A stretch of 6,566 nt of DNA from an uncultured Bacteroidota bacterium (GTDB lineage: Bacteria > Bacteroidota > Bacteroidia > Flavobacteriales > Flavobacteriaceae): contig CAILTC010000490.1 in the NCBI GenBank assembly GCA_903837025.1, positions 1 to 6,566 on the forward strand, given 5' to 3'. Positions 1 through 6,566 of this stretch are shown here, one piece after another; position 1 is the stretch's first letter; every line of letters starts with the position of its first letter. A model generated the notes under the pieces. It did not search any database and was not told the DNA's origin. It saw only the letters and a program-made list of their open reading frames with translations. Made by a program: the position numbers and the translations under genes.

Positions 1-662
1 CCACAAACAGAAAACAATCGGTTAGTATCTGTATCAATTGCTAGTCCTGAAGGTTCATCTCCAGGTGCAATATTCCATGTATTTATAACTTCGAGCGTTG
101 CAGTATTTATCGTTTTTATTTCGTTTTTATCTTCAATATTTACATAAACCAACCCTTTATCATTTGTAACTGAAAACTCTGGTTTTCCGCCAAATGCAAT
201 TGTTTTTATGACTTGATTTGTATTGGCATCAAGAACAGTTGCGTCTTTTGATTTACCATTGTAGACAAACACTTTTGCAGAAAATTTATCGTATAAAATT
301 GCATCTGGATTAATGCCATTGATTTTGACTTTTTCTATTAATTCGAAGGTTTTCAAATTGATAACTGTAATCGAATTATCTTTTCCATTACTAATAAAAG
401 CTTTGTTCAAATCATTAGCAATTGCAATTCCGTGAACGCCTTTTGTATCCGGAATTGTGGCAATTGTTTGATCCGCTTTTAAATCAATCACGTTGACAAC
501 ACTTCCGTGAGACAAAAATAAATGTTGGTTTACAGCATCAACAGCTAGATAATCCCAGCCTTCATTGCCTTCGACATTTATTTTTTTAGATACCTTATAG
601 TTTTGACTTAAACCATTGGTAATAGAGGCGATAATCAGTAAAGTAGTTGCTATTTTTTTCAT
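1..662 (-). CDS. Exported YVTN/YncE-like beta-propeller protein, C-terminus cut by window edge
   Basis: Reading from the ATG at 662-660 towards position 1 gives 220 uninterrupted residues; the stop lies outside the window. The protein begins MKKIATTLLIIASITNGLSQ, a typical signal peptide with likely cleavage just before Gln20, so it should act in the periplasm or on the cell surface. The rest shows repeating beta-propeller blades of about 40-45 residues, each with a 'hydrophobic-V-I-D/N-L/T' strand: VVNVIDLKADQTIATI, SITVINLKTFELIEKV, DATVLDANTNQVIKTI, EIKTINTATLEVINTW. Phrases such as HGIAIAND, KAFISNG and EPSGLAIDTDTNRLFSV match the YncE/YVTN family. Full-length members are usually 320-350 residues, so roughly a third is missing. 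The molecular role of this family is poorly defined; ligand or partner binding is the usual guess. It is transcribed divergently from the serine lyase. The family call is firm, the function is not. Confidence 0.88.
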   Translation of the reverse strand, partial: MKKIATTLLIIASITNGLSQNYKVSKKINVEGNEGWDYLAVDAVNQHLFLSHGSVVNVIDLKADQTIATIPDTKGVHGIAIANDLNKAFISNGKDNSITVINLKTFELIEKVKINGINPDAILYDKFSAKVFVYNGKSKDATVLDANTNQVIKTIAFGGKPEFSVTNDKGLVYVNIEDKNEIKTINTATLEVINTWNIAPGDEPSGLAIDTDTNRLFSVC

Positions 663-704
663 AGTATTAGATTAATTTTTAAAATTTTATATTAAATCTC
701 ACTT

Positions 705-731
705 CGAAAATACATTAATTAAGCTATTCAA
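705..731 (-). promoter_or_regulatory. Weak promoter candidate for the YncE-like gene
   Basis: On the minus strand, TATTTTCG (712-705) differs by one base from the Bacteroidota -7 box TAnnTTTG. A TTG (731-729) lies 16 nt upstream of it, just short of the usual 17-23 nt spacing. Transcription would start near 698, giving a leader of about 35 nt. The DNA is very AT-rich, so a chance match is quite possible. Confidence 0.3.
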
Positions 732-732
732 G

Positions 733-766
733 TACCTTAAAAAGGAAATATTAACATTACCTTAAA
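733..766. repeat. Direct repeat TACCTTAAA in the divergent promoter region
   Basis: TACCTTAAA occurs at 733-741 and again at 758-766, 25 bp from start to start, or about two and a half helical turns. Both copies lie upstream of the sdaA promoter candidate and just behind the one for the YncE-like gene. They may be paired regulator sites, or chance. Confidence 0.3.
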
Positions 767-777
767 GAAACTATTTA

Positions 778-813
778 TTTGATTCAATTCTAAAATCCAT
801 TCTACTATATTTG
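778..813 (+). promoter_or_regulatory. Bacteroidota-type promoter for the serine ammonia-lyase gene
   Basis: TATATTTG at 806-813 fits the -7 consensus TAnnTTTG exactly. TTTG at 778-781 can serve as the -33 element, although the 24-nt spacing is slightly longer than the usual 17-23. The start of transcription would fall near 818-820, leaving a very short leader before the ATG at 833. No Shine-Dalgarno site is present; the start is preceded by AT-rich sequence, as is common in this phylum. Confidence 0.55.
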
Positions 814-832
814 TCTTACAAAATTAATTGCT

Positions 833-2260
833 ATGGAGGAATGTATCTCGGTTTTTGATATGCTAAAAATTGGAGTTGGTCCATCAAGTTCACACACTCT
901 AGGTCCTTGGCGTGCAGCAGAACGATTTCTAAAAGAACTTCGTGCTAATAAGAAGTTTGAAATTATTAACAATATAAAAGTAGATTTATACGGTTCGCTT
1001 TCCTTAACGGGCAAGGGACATTCTACCGATTTAGCCATAATGCTAGGACTGTCAGGTCAAGATCCTGAATATATTCCTATTGAAAATATTAGCAAAATAA
1101 TAACCGAAATAAAAGAGAAAAAACTAATTCATTTCGGAAATGAAATAATAGTCCCTTTTTTCCCGGAACAGGATATAATTTTTAATAAAAATTTCCTTCC
1201 TTTCCATGCCAATGCAATGACTTTTACAGCTTCATTACTTGATAGCACCGAATATTCAGCAACCTTCTACTCCATCGGTGGCGGATTTGTGGTAAAAGAA
1301 GAACGCATCAATGCCCGAAAGAAAATTGAAATAAAATGCGCGTTCCCTTTTCCTATAAATCATGCAAGTGAACTTTTGAATTATACCATTCAAGAAAACA
1401 AAAGCATTTCGGAAATTGTTTATGAAAACGAAAAATCAATGCGTCCCGATGCCGAAATTCATCACGAATTAATGCGTATCTGGAACACCATGCTCGAATG
1501 TATGTACATTGGTTGTCATTCCGAAGGCATTCTTCCTGGGGGATTGAACGTTCGCCGCCGGGCATTTGACATGCACCAACACCTCATTGGCTTAGCCAAT
1601 TATGATTCGCCACAAACTTGGCTCGAACAAATTCGTTCAACGGAAGTGAAATTTCGCCAAATCCTGAAATGGGTAAGTTGTTTCGCTTTGGCCGTAAATG
1701 AGGTTAATGCCGCTTTAGGCCGTGTAGTTACAGCACCAACCAACGGAAGTGCGGGTGTAATTCCGTCCGTTTTAATGTATTATTTAGTTATCGAAAACCA
1801 TGAAGCAGGCGAAAATGAAATTAAACAATTCTTGATGGTTGCTAGCGAAATAGGAAGCATATTCAAAAAAGGATCTACAATTTCGGCAGCAATGGGCGGT
1901 TGTCAGGCCGAAATTGGCGTTTCATCAGCCATGGCAGCAGCTGCATTATGCGAATTAATGGGAGGAACTCCAGCACAAGTATTAATAGCAGCCGAAATAG
2001 CCATGGAACATCACCTTGGTTTGACATGTGATCCTATTGGTGGTTTGGTTCAAATTCCTTGTATCGAAAGAAATACAATGGGCGCAATAAAAGCGATAAA
2101 TGCTGCCGAATTAGCTTTAGAAACCGATCCTAAAAATGTAAAAGTTCCTTTGGATAAAGTCGTCAATACGATGTGGGAAACGGCAAAAGACATGAATAAT
2201 AAATACAAAGAAACCTCAGAAGGGGGACTAGCAATTACTGTGAATATGGCAGATTGCTAA
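833..2260 (+). CDS. sdaA: L-serine ammonia-lyase, single-chain iron-sulfur type
   Basis: A cytoplasmic enzyme that deaminates L-serine to pyruvate and ammonia with an oxygen-sensitive [4Fe-4S] cluster; it needs no pyridoxal phosphate. The 475 residues fit the single-chain family (about 455-460). The N-terminal domain opens with the family signature [11 protein letters not shown] (residues 15-25). The catalytic domain follows, with [11 protein letters not shown] near 237-247 and [11 protein letters not shown] near 302-312. Three cluster cysteines are visible: C357 (GGCQAE), C399 (LTCDPIGG) and C410 (IPCIER). Their 42 and 11 residue spacing equals that of the Legionella pneumophila enzyme (C343, C385, C396, from memory). 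The last residue is C475, matching the C-terminal cysteine that caps the cluster in that structure. There is no ACT domain. The ATG at 833 gives the N-terminus expected for the family. The next gene begins 14 nt after the stop with no terminator between, suggesting an operon. Confidence 0.96.
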   Translation: MEECISVFDMLKIGVGPSSSHTLGPWRAAERFLKELRANKKFEIINNIKVDLYGSLSLTGKGHSTDLAIMLGLSGQDPEYIPIENISKIITEIKEKKLIHFGNEIIVPFFPEQDIIFNKNFLPFHANAMTFTASLLDSTEYSATFYSIGGGFVVKEERINARKKIEIKCAFPFPINHASELLNYTIQENKSISEIVYENEKSMRPDAEIHHELMRIWNTMLECMYIGCHSEGILPGGLNVRRRAFDMHQHLIGLANYDSPQTWLEQIRSTEVKFRQILKWVSCFALAVNEVNAALGRVVTAPTNGSAGVIPSVLMYYLVIENHEAGENEIKQFLMVASEIGSIFKKGSTISAAMGGCQAEIGVSSAMAAAALCELMGGTPAQVLIAAEIAMEHHLGLTCDPIGGLVQIPCIERNTMGAIKAINAAELALETDPKNVKVPLDKVVNTMWETAKDMNNKYKETSEGGLAITVNMADC

Positions 2261-2274
2261 TAAAAAAACCGAAT

Positions 2275-3648
2275 ATGACATCAAATAAAAAAAAGAACTT
2301 TACTTTATTATTATTATTGACACTTTGTAGCGTCGCTTTTTCACAGGTAAAAAAAATTACTTCATTACAATCGGCAGAAAGTTCAAAAAACGCTCAAAAC
2401 GGTTATGTAATAAATATTGTAACCAAGAATTTAGCCAACGAAAAAATACTGTTTTATATTGTATATGGACCTATGAAACAAAAAATGACAATTGATAGTT
2501 TAACCCTAAAATCAAATAACCAAAAAATCGTTTTTAAATCGGACAAAAAAATTATAGGAGCTATTTATTATTTACAAATTGTAAAGGAAGACAAAACGAT
2601 AGCACTGGTAGTTAATAATAATTCGAAGATAAATTTAGAACTCGAAAATAAAAACATTGAGTCTATAAAATGTACTTTATCGGAAGAAAATAAAGAATTT
2701 ATAAACTATCAAAATCAAGAGAAAAAAGCAGATAATGCCTCATTATTAGCAACGAGAAATATCCTTTTGAAAAAATATCCAAATTCGGTTTTGAATTTAT
2801 TTTTTAAAATTGAAAATAAAATAGCTGAGACACAACCACAAGCTTTAGAGGAGAAAATCAAGTATCGAAATTCCTTTTTTAATTTTTTCGACAAACAAGA
2901 TAAACGTATTTATCTAATTCCAAACATCTACAAATTACTATACAGTTACATCACTATTTTACCTATAAACAATGAAAATTACACTGAAAATATTGATTTA
3001 CTGTTTAAAGGGCTGAATTGTAGTACTCAAAATTATACTTTTTACACAAAATGGGTTTTGTCTAATTTAACCTTTTATGAATCAAAAAATTTAGAAAAAA
3101 CCTATACTTATTTTTATAAAAAATATGTGGATGATGTAAAATGTGATGTCCTTACAAATGCCGAAAAAAACATTGAAAAAAACAAATATATCACTTCAAC
3201 TAAATTACCCAATGGATCAAATGTTCCCGATTTTAGCTTGGTAGACAGTAAATTAACCGAATATAAATTATCCGATATATATCCTCAAAATGATTATACT
3301 TTTTTAATATTTTTTAGTCCTTCATGTCATCATTGCCAAGAAACTCTTCCAAAAGTAAAAGGTATTTTTGATCAATTAATTACTTTTTATCCTACACATA
3401 AAATCAAAGTGGTTACGGTATTAAATGATCTTGAGGAAAATTTATGGGAAAAATTCATCACAGATAATAAACTGGAAAGTTGGCTTAATTTGAAGAACAT
3501 AGATCCTAAAAAGAAATACCAAGAAGACTTTAATACCTACTCTAATCCTAATTTCTTTTTAATAGATGCTACAGGGAAAATAATCATGAAGACGTATAAT
3601 CCTTATGCGATTGCCGAAATTTTTAAACTAAACTTTAAAAAAAAATAA
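2275..3648 (+). CDS. Exported TlpA/ResA-like thiol-disulfide protein with DUF4369/DUF5106-like N-terminal part
   Basis: Starting at the ATG at 2275 the product has 457 residues. A TTG at 2254 would add seven residues but overlaps the end of sdaA, and the ATG gives a clean signal peptide (KKKNF, a leucine-rich core, cleavage near AFS/Q). The protein is therefore probably periplasmic; the LTLC sequence is a poor lipobox. Residues ~25-125 are beta-rich and resemble DUF4369. Residues ~130-300 are helical, with YRNSFFNFFDKQDKR recalling DUF5106. A thioredoxin fold of the TlpA/AhpC-TSA type follows: VPDFSLVD at 317-324, active site C351-H-H-C354 in FFSPSCHHCQETLP, and the likely cis-proline P425 in SNPNFFLIDATGK. 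The probable role is disulfide reduction or exchange on an envelope substrate that cannot be named. It is much more AT- and lysine-rich than sdaA. The domain order is typical of Bacteroidota; the N-terminal domain names are less certain than the thioredoxin fold. Confidence 0.88.
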   Translation: MTSNKKKNFTLLLLLTLCSVAFSQVKKITSLQSAESSKNAQNGYVINIVTKNLANEKILFYIVYGPMKQKMTIDSLTLKSNNQKIVFKSDKKIIGAIYYLQIVKEDKTIALVVNNNSKINLELENKNIESIKCTLSEENKEFINYQNQEKKADNASLLATRNILLKKYPNSVLNLFFKIENKIAETQPQALEEKIKYRNSFFNFFDKQDKRIYLIPNIYKLLYSYITILPINNENYTENIDLLFKGLNCSTQNYTFYTKWVLSNLTFYESKNLEKTYTYFYKKYVDDVKCDVLTNAEKNIEKNKYITSTKLPNGSNVPDFSLVDSKLTEYKLSDIYPQNDYTFLIFFSPSCHHCQETLPKVKGIFDQLITFYPTHKIKVVTVLNDLEENLWEKFITDNKLESWLNLKNIDPKKKYQEDFNTYSNPNFFLIDATGKIIMKTYNPYAIAEIFKLNFKKK

Positions 3649-3700
3649 TTCATCCTTAAACAATTCATTGCAAAATGTTTTGTAAAGAAGGTATAAGTCC

Positions 3701-3741
3701 GAAAAGTTTGAGAACCTAGGTTTTCAAACTTTTTCTTTTTT
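3701..3741 (+). terminator. Strong intrinsic terminator after the thioredoxin-fold gene
   Basis: AAAAGTTTGAGAAC (3702-3715) pairs fully with GTTTTCAAACTTTT (3720-3733) around a CTAG loop, with one G-U pair; 3701/3734 adds another G-U pair. The downstream arm runs into TTTTTCTTTTTT. It lies about 50 nt after the stop and should end the sdaA transcription unit. The hairpin is nearly symmetrical, but there is no minus-strand gene next to it. Confidence 0.85.
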
Positions 3742-3792
3742 AATACTACTCAAAATTTTATTTCTACTTTATTTCCATTATTAATATTACAA

Positions 3793-3821
3793 TTGGTTGA
3801 TAACCATAAGTAATATTTTTG
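3793..3821 (+). promoter_or_regulatory. Promoter candidate 1 for the GH13 phosphorylase gene
   Basis: TATTTTTG at 3814-3821 fits TAnnTTTG, with TTG at 3793-3795 and an 18-nt spacer, inside the usual range. Transcription would start near 3827, leaving a leader of about 195 nt. Spacing favours this candidate over the next one, but T-rich sequence makes chance matches likely. Confidence 0.4.
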
Positions 3822-3883
3822 ATATAATACTATTCAAAACGAAATATAGAAAGCCCTTAAATGTGTTATTTTTCCATTTTAGT

Positions 3884-3919
3884 TTTGAATTCTTTTTAAA
3901 AGAATGTTTAGTATATTTG
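3884..3919 (+). promoter_or_regulatory. Promoter candidate 2 for the GH13 phosphorylase gene, with an inverted repeat in its spacer
   Basis: TATATTTG at 3912-3919 fits the -7 consensus exactly and is identical to the box before sdaA. TTTG at 3884-3887 lies 24 nt upstream, also the same spacing as at sdaA. The perfect inverted repeat ATTCTTTT-T-AAAAGAAT (3889-3905) sits between the two elements, where a bound repressor could block polymerase. Transcription would start near 3925, about 100 nt before the ATG. Confidence 0.42.
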
Positions 3920-3964
3920 AGGCCGAAAACAACAAAAAGAAGTTTCGTAAAGGCAACTAACTCG

Positions 3965-3980
3965 TTGATACAATTATCAA
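3965..3980. repeat. Perfect inverted repeat TTGATA-CAAT-TATCAA
   Basis: Two 6-nt arms with a 4-nt centre lie 44 nt upstream of the phosphorylase start and downstream of both promoter candidates. It could be an operator or a weak leader hairpin. A palindrome this short can arise by chance in AT-rich DNA. Confidence 0.3.
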
Positions 3981-4023
3981 ATATAAAGCTATAATTTCAA
4001 AACCATAATATTAAAAAACCAAA

Positions 4024-5778
4024 ATGACAGCATCGAATAATACTAAAAAAAACGCAACAAACAGTAACAATGGCGTAATGCTAAATGCATATCCAGATAG
4101 TATAGGTACTAATTTGAAAGATATTGTTGACATGTTAAAAATGCCACAGTTCAAAAATACCTTTTCGCTTTTTTATGTTTTACCGACTTTTTTTAATAGT
4201 GACCTAGACAGAGGTTTTTCAATAATAAATTATGATATCAATGAAGAATTGGTTTCAAAAGAAGATATTAAAGCTTTAAATGAATTAAATATCATGTTGA
4301 AGTTTGACATTGTATTAAATCATTTATCTGTTGCTTCGCCACAGTTTAAAGATTTAATAAAAAATGGAGAACAATCCAAGTTTAAAGATTTTTTCATCGA
4401 TTGGAATGAATTTTGGCAAGGAAACGGCGAACTTGGAGAAGACGGAATCATTGTTCCTAAAAAGGAATTTTTAGATCAACTTTTCATGAGAAAATCAGGT
4501 CTTCCTATTCTAAAAATTCTATTTCCTGATGGAACAGAAAAACCATATTGGAACACCTTTTATCAAAAAGTTACTAATCATAGCATTTCGCTTGAAGATT
4601 TAAAATCAATTTCAAATTTGAGTATAGAAAATGCTTCGCAAATTTGCGAAAAAGTAAACATTGCTATTGATGAAAATCAAGATTTACTATCTATAGATTT
4701 CGGAAATCAATCGGAGTTTAAAGAAGACGTAGTAAAGATTGTAAATAGTAATCGCAGTTATTTAGGCCAAATGGATGTTAATGCAAAATCCCCATTAGTT
4801 TGGGAATTTTACGAGGACGTATTGTCAAAAGTGGGAAGTTATGGGTGTCAAATTTTACGATTAGATGCCTTTGCTTATTTACATAAAGAAGTGGGTGAAA
4901 CTAATTTTTTCAACAAACCAGGAACTTGGGATTATTTAGAAAAAATAAATCAAATTGCGAAAAAAAATAATCTAGTATTACTTCCTGAAATTCATGCTGA
5001 ATTTGGTTTACACCTTCACGATGAAGTTGCCAATGAAGGCTATTCTATTTATGATTTTTTTCTACCAGGTTTAACCATTCATGCCATAGAAAAAGGTACC
5101 AATAAAGCAATAATGACTTGGGCAAAAGAAATCATTGCTAAAGGATTTAAAACAGTGAATATGCTTGGATGCCATGATGGAATTCCAATATTGGATTTAA
5201 AAGGGAAAGAGGTAAATGGAGTTTATCAAAAAGGACTTTTAGAAGATGAGGAAATCATAGAAATGATGGATCTCATTATCGAACGTGGAGGTCAAGTAAA
5301 AAATCTATACGGAGCGGATGGTAAAAAAATATCGTATTATCAAGTCAACGCTACCTATTTTAGTGCATTGGGCGAAAATGAGCAAAAATTACTGTTAGCT
5401 AGAGCCATTCAACTATTTATGCCTGGGATTCCTCAAATTTGGTATTTAGATATTTTTGCTGGAGCAAATGATCACGATGCAGTTGCCAGAGCAGGAAAAG
5501 ATGGGCATAAAGAAATTAATCGATCTACTCTAAGTTTAAAAGATATTGAAAACGGTCTCAAAAAAGAAGTAGTTACGAAACAGTTAGACATTATTCGGTT
5601 AAGAAATACATCAAATGCATTCCTTGGAACTGTAACTTTTGATGAAACTATTGAGGAAGAAATCAACATACTTTGGACAAATGAAGGAGAATATGCTCAT
5701 TTAAGAGCCAATCTTAAAACGCTCGTTTTTTCTATTCAATATTCAGAATTAGGAGTTGAAGAAACGCTTCAGTATTAA
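4024..5778 (+). CDS. GH13 subfamily 18 sugar phosphorylase (sucrose phosphorylase-like), acceptor unknown
   Basis: A cytoplasmic protein of 584 residues without signal peptide, with the TIM-barrel of sucrose phosphorylase-type enzymes. These split an alpha-glucoside with phosphate, giving glucose 1-phosphate and a released acceptor. The start region LNAYPDSIGTNLKDI is typical of the family. Expected residues are present: D62 (LDRGF) and H100 (LNHLS) for the glucose site, nucleophile D281 (RLDAFAY), acid/base E322 (LPEIHAE), H384-D385 (GCHDGI), Y439-Q440 (YYQVNATYFSALG) and R500 (EINRS). Bifidobacterial sucrose phosphorylase has about 504 residues. The extra length here is mainly an insertion of some 65 residues between W176 and the YLGQMDVN strand (246-253), plus an Asn/Thr-rich N-terminus. 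Relatives act on sucrose, sucrose 6'-phosphate, glucosylglycerol or glucosylglycerate; the sequence alone does not choose. The gene stands alone between two terminators. The subfamily call is firm; 'sucrose phosphorylase' as a product name would be too specific. Confidence 0.9.
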   Translation: MTASNNTKKNATNSNNGVMLNAYPDSIGTNLKDIVDMLKMPQFKNTFSLFYVLPTFFNSDLDRGFSIINYDINEELVSKEDIKALNELNIMLKFDIVLNHLSVASPQFKDLIKNGEQSKFKDFFIDWNEFWQGNGELGEDGIIVPKKEFLDQLFMRKSGLPILKILFPDGTEKPYWNTFYQKVTNHSISLEDLKSISNLSIENASQICEKVNIAIDENQDLLSIDFGNQSEFKEDVVKIVNSNRSYLGQMDVNAKSPLVWEFYEDVLSKVGSYGCQILRLDAFAYLHKEVGETNFFNKPGTWDYLEKINQIAKKNNLVLLPEIHAEFGLHLHDEVANEGYSIYDFFLPGLTIHAIEKGTNKAIMTWAKEIIAKGFKTVNMLGCHDGIPILDLKGKEVNGVYQKGLLEDEEIIEMMDLIIERGGQVKNLYGADGKKISYYQVNATYFSALGENEQKLLLARAIQLFMPGIPQIWYLDIFAGANDHDAVARAGKDGHKEINRSTLSLKDIENGLKKEVVTKQLDIIRLRNTSNAFLGTVTFDETIEEEINILWTNEGEYAHLRANLKTLVFSIQYSELGVEETLQY

Positions 5779-5814
5779 ATATTTGGTAAACCATTTAAAG
5801 AAAATATTAGGCAC

Positions 5815-5850
5815 AAAAAAAACCATTTTAAATTAAAATGGTTTTTTTTT
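5815..5850. terminator. Bidirectional intrinsic terminator between the phosphorylase gene and kup
   Basis: An A-run followed by ACCATTTTA (to 5830), the loop AAT and TAAAATGGT (from 5834) followed by a T-run form a perfect stem of up to 16 bp. An A-tract flanks one side and a T-tract the other, so the same structure can stop transcription on both strands. It lies 36 nt after the phosphorylase stop and 38 nt beyond the kup stop. Confidence 0.9.
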
Positions 5851-5888
5851 GTTACTATGAAAATCTAAAAAATTATAATATTTATAAC

Positions 5889-6566
5889 TTATTGTTTTCT
5901 CTCTAATTCCAATTTTGTGATTGGTTGATAAACAAAAGCAACTTCTTCTATTTCTACATCACTTTTATCTAATCCGTAAGCTCTTGTATCAGAAAGTGAC
6001 CAATTTTTCAACATATAATAAGAATTCAATAAGAAACCTTCTTTTACCGAAAATTCGTTTTCAACAGATAAGAATTTTTCTAAAATAATGAATTTAAAAT
6101 CAGGTTCTGCATTATATTTTGTTGAACCATCAGGGCGAATATGCAAATTTAATTCTTTATTCTTAACCAAATCTTGAACGATTTTCTTGAAATACAATTC
6201 TACTTTTGGTTGAATTCTGAAACCAATATTTAGAACAATTTTCATTACTTTATCATCTAATAATTCGATAACTTCATAATTTAAAGTAAAAGGATCATTG
6301 GTTCTATTAATATGGAAAAACCAGTAAACATCAGCTCTTTTAGGTTTTTTTGAAAAAATAGATTTCAATATTTTTTCTTCAATTTCATAATTTCTATCTG
6401 CTTTTGACAAATAAATTAAGTGAGTAGCATATTTAGGAATACTATCATCATGGCTCAATTCGTCTAATTGTTTTGTATATTCAACTAGATTAGTAAACTT
6501 CAAGAATTTGTTATTTGTTTTTCTTGCAAAATACCAAACATACATCGTCATAAAAATGAAAAGTTC
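5889..6566 (-). CDS. kup: Kup-family potassium transporter, C-terminal part; start beyond window edge
   Basis: The frame is open from the right edge (GAA at 6566-6564) to the TAA at 5891-5889, giving 225 residues. The ATG at 6551-6549 is almost certainly internal: the preceding codons read ELFIF and continue into MTMYVWYFARK, the end of the last membrane helix. Kup proteins are usually 620-660 residues, so about two thirds lie outside. Kup is an inner-membrane K+ importer, thought to be coupled to protons. What is seen is the cytoplasmic C-terminal domain, with family hallmarks VPKYATHLIYLS, KKPKRADVYWFFHI, LGFRIQPKVELYF, DFKFIILEKFLS and the LSD..AYGLD segment near the end. It is convergent with the phosphorylase gene and shares its terminator. 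Nothing looks broken in the visible part. Confidence 0.93.
   Translation of the reverse strand, partial: ELFIFMTMYVWYFARKTNNKFLKFTNLVEYTKQLDELSHDDSIPKYATHLIYLSKADRNYEIEEKILKSIFSKKPKRADVYWFFHINRTNDPFTLNYEVIELLDDKVMKIVLNIGFRIQPKVELYFKKIVQDLVKNKELNLHIRPDGSTKYNAEPDFKFIILEKFLSVENEFSVKEGFLLNSYYMLKNWSLSDTRAYGLDKSDVEIEEVAFVYQPITKLELERKQ

Larger units (their letters stand above)
3742..4023. other. Non-coding leader region before the phosphorylase gene
   Basis: Between the terminator and the ATG at 4024 I find no convincing gene. The only open frame (3797-3994, plus) begins at a TTG, has no recognisable domain and is only 65 codons. The stretch holds two promoter candidates and two small inverted repeats. 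I recognise no riboswitch class in it. AAATATAAAG and an A-rich run (TTAAAAAACCAAA) directly precede the start and may serve in place of a Shine-Dalgarno site. Confidence 0.6.

Noticed and set aside
805..1038. Minus-strand open frame of 77 codons opposite the start of sdaA
   Set aside because: It lies opposite the well-supported sdaA reading frame and has no domain; it is a shadow.
1353..1565. Minus-strand open frame of 70 codons inside sdaA
   Set aside because: A shadow of the conserved sdaA catalytic domain on the other strand.
2254..2274. TTG start for the thioredoxin-fold gene, overlapping the last codons of sdaA
   Set aside because: It would put MLIKKPN before a complete signal peptide; the ATG at 2275 is a commoner start codon and gives a standard export signal.
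3668..3685. Hairpin TTGCAAAA-TG-TTTTGTAA just after the thioredoxin-fold gene
   Set aside because: The stem is short and AT-rich, has almost no loop, and is not followed by a T-run; the terminator at 3701-3741 explains the region better.
3792..3803. 12-nt match ATTGGTTGATAA, also found at 5920-5931 inside kup
   Set aside because: One 12-mer match in 6.6 kb of AT-rich DNA is expected by chance, and the second copy is coding.
3797..3994. Open frame of 65 codons on the plus strand upstream of the phosphorylase gene
   Set aside because: It starts at a TTG without a ribosome binding site, encodes no recognisable domain, and covers both promoter candidates of the next gene. The DNA is better read as a leader region.
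5472..5669. Minus-strand open frame of 65 codons inside the phosphorylase gene
   Set aside because: A shadow of the C-terminal part of the phosphorylase, which has clear family motifs.
6549..6551. ATG as the start of the kup reading frame
   Set aside because: The frame stays open to the window edge and the residues before it continue a membrane helix. The C-terminal domain of Kup does not occur alone as a rule, so the true start is outside.

Overview
The window reads as a chromosomal segment of a member of the Bacteroidota, most likely Flavobacterium or a close relative. It is AT-rich, has no clear Shine-Dalgarno sites before the starts, and carries promoter candidates of the Bacteroidota form TAnnTTTG. 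The proteins also fit: a Kup potassium transporter and a thioredoxin-fold protein of the DUF4369/DUF5106 type. I saw no RNA gene, insertion sequence, CRISPR array or phage gene. The assignments rest on motif recognition from memory; no database was searched.

Layout: (1) 1-662, minus strand: the N-terminal 220 residues of an exported YVTN/YncE-like beta-propeller, cut by the left edge. (2) 663-832: a divergent promoter region with a good TAnnTTTG box for the next gene and a 9-nt direct repeat. (3) 833-2260, plus: single-chain iron-sulfur L-serine ammonia-lyase. Its three cluster cysteines have exactly the expected spacing, and a cysteine is the very last residue. (4) 2275-3648, plus: exported TlpA/ResA-like thiol-disulfide protein with a CHHC active site, 14 nt behind the lyase and probably co-transcribed with it. 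A strong intrinsic terminator follows at 3701-3741. (5) 3742-4023: a leader region with two promoter candidates and two small perfect inverted repeats. (6) 4024-5778, plus: a cytoplasmic GH13 sugar phosphorylase of the sucrose-phosphorylase type (subfamily 18), unusually long because of an insertion of about 65 residues in the substrate-side region. (7) 5815-5850: a bidirectional terminator. (8) 5889-6566, minus: the C-terminal 225 residues of the Kup potassium transporter, whose start lies beyond the right edge.

The genes do not form one obvious pathway. The lyase and thioredoxin-fold genes look like one transcription unit; the phosphorylase stands alone between two terminators; the YncE-like and kup genes are transcribed from the other strand. 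The most unusual item is the phosphorylase. It keeps the catalytic residues of its family, but the insertion and the lack of any sucrose or transport gene beside it leave its acceptor sugar or polyol open.
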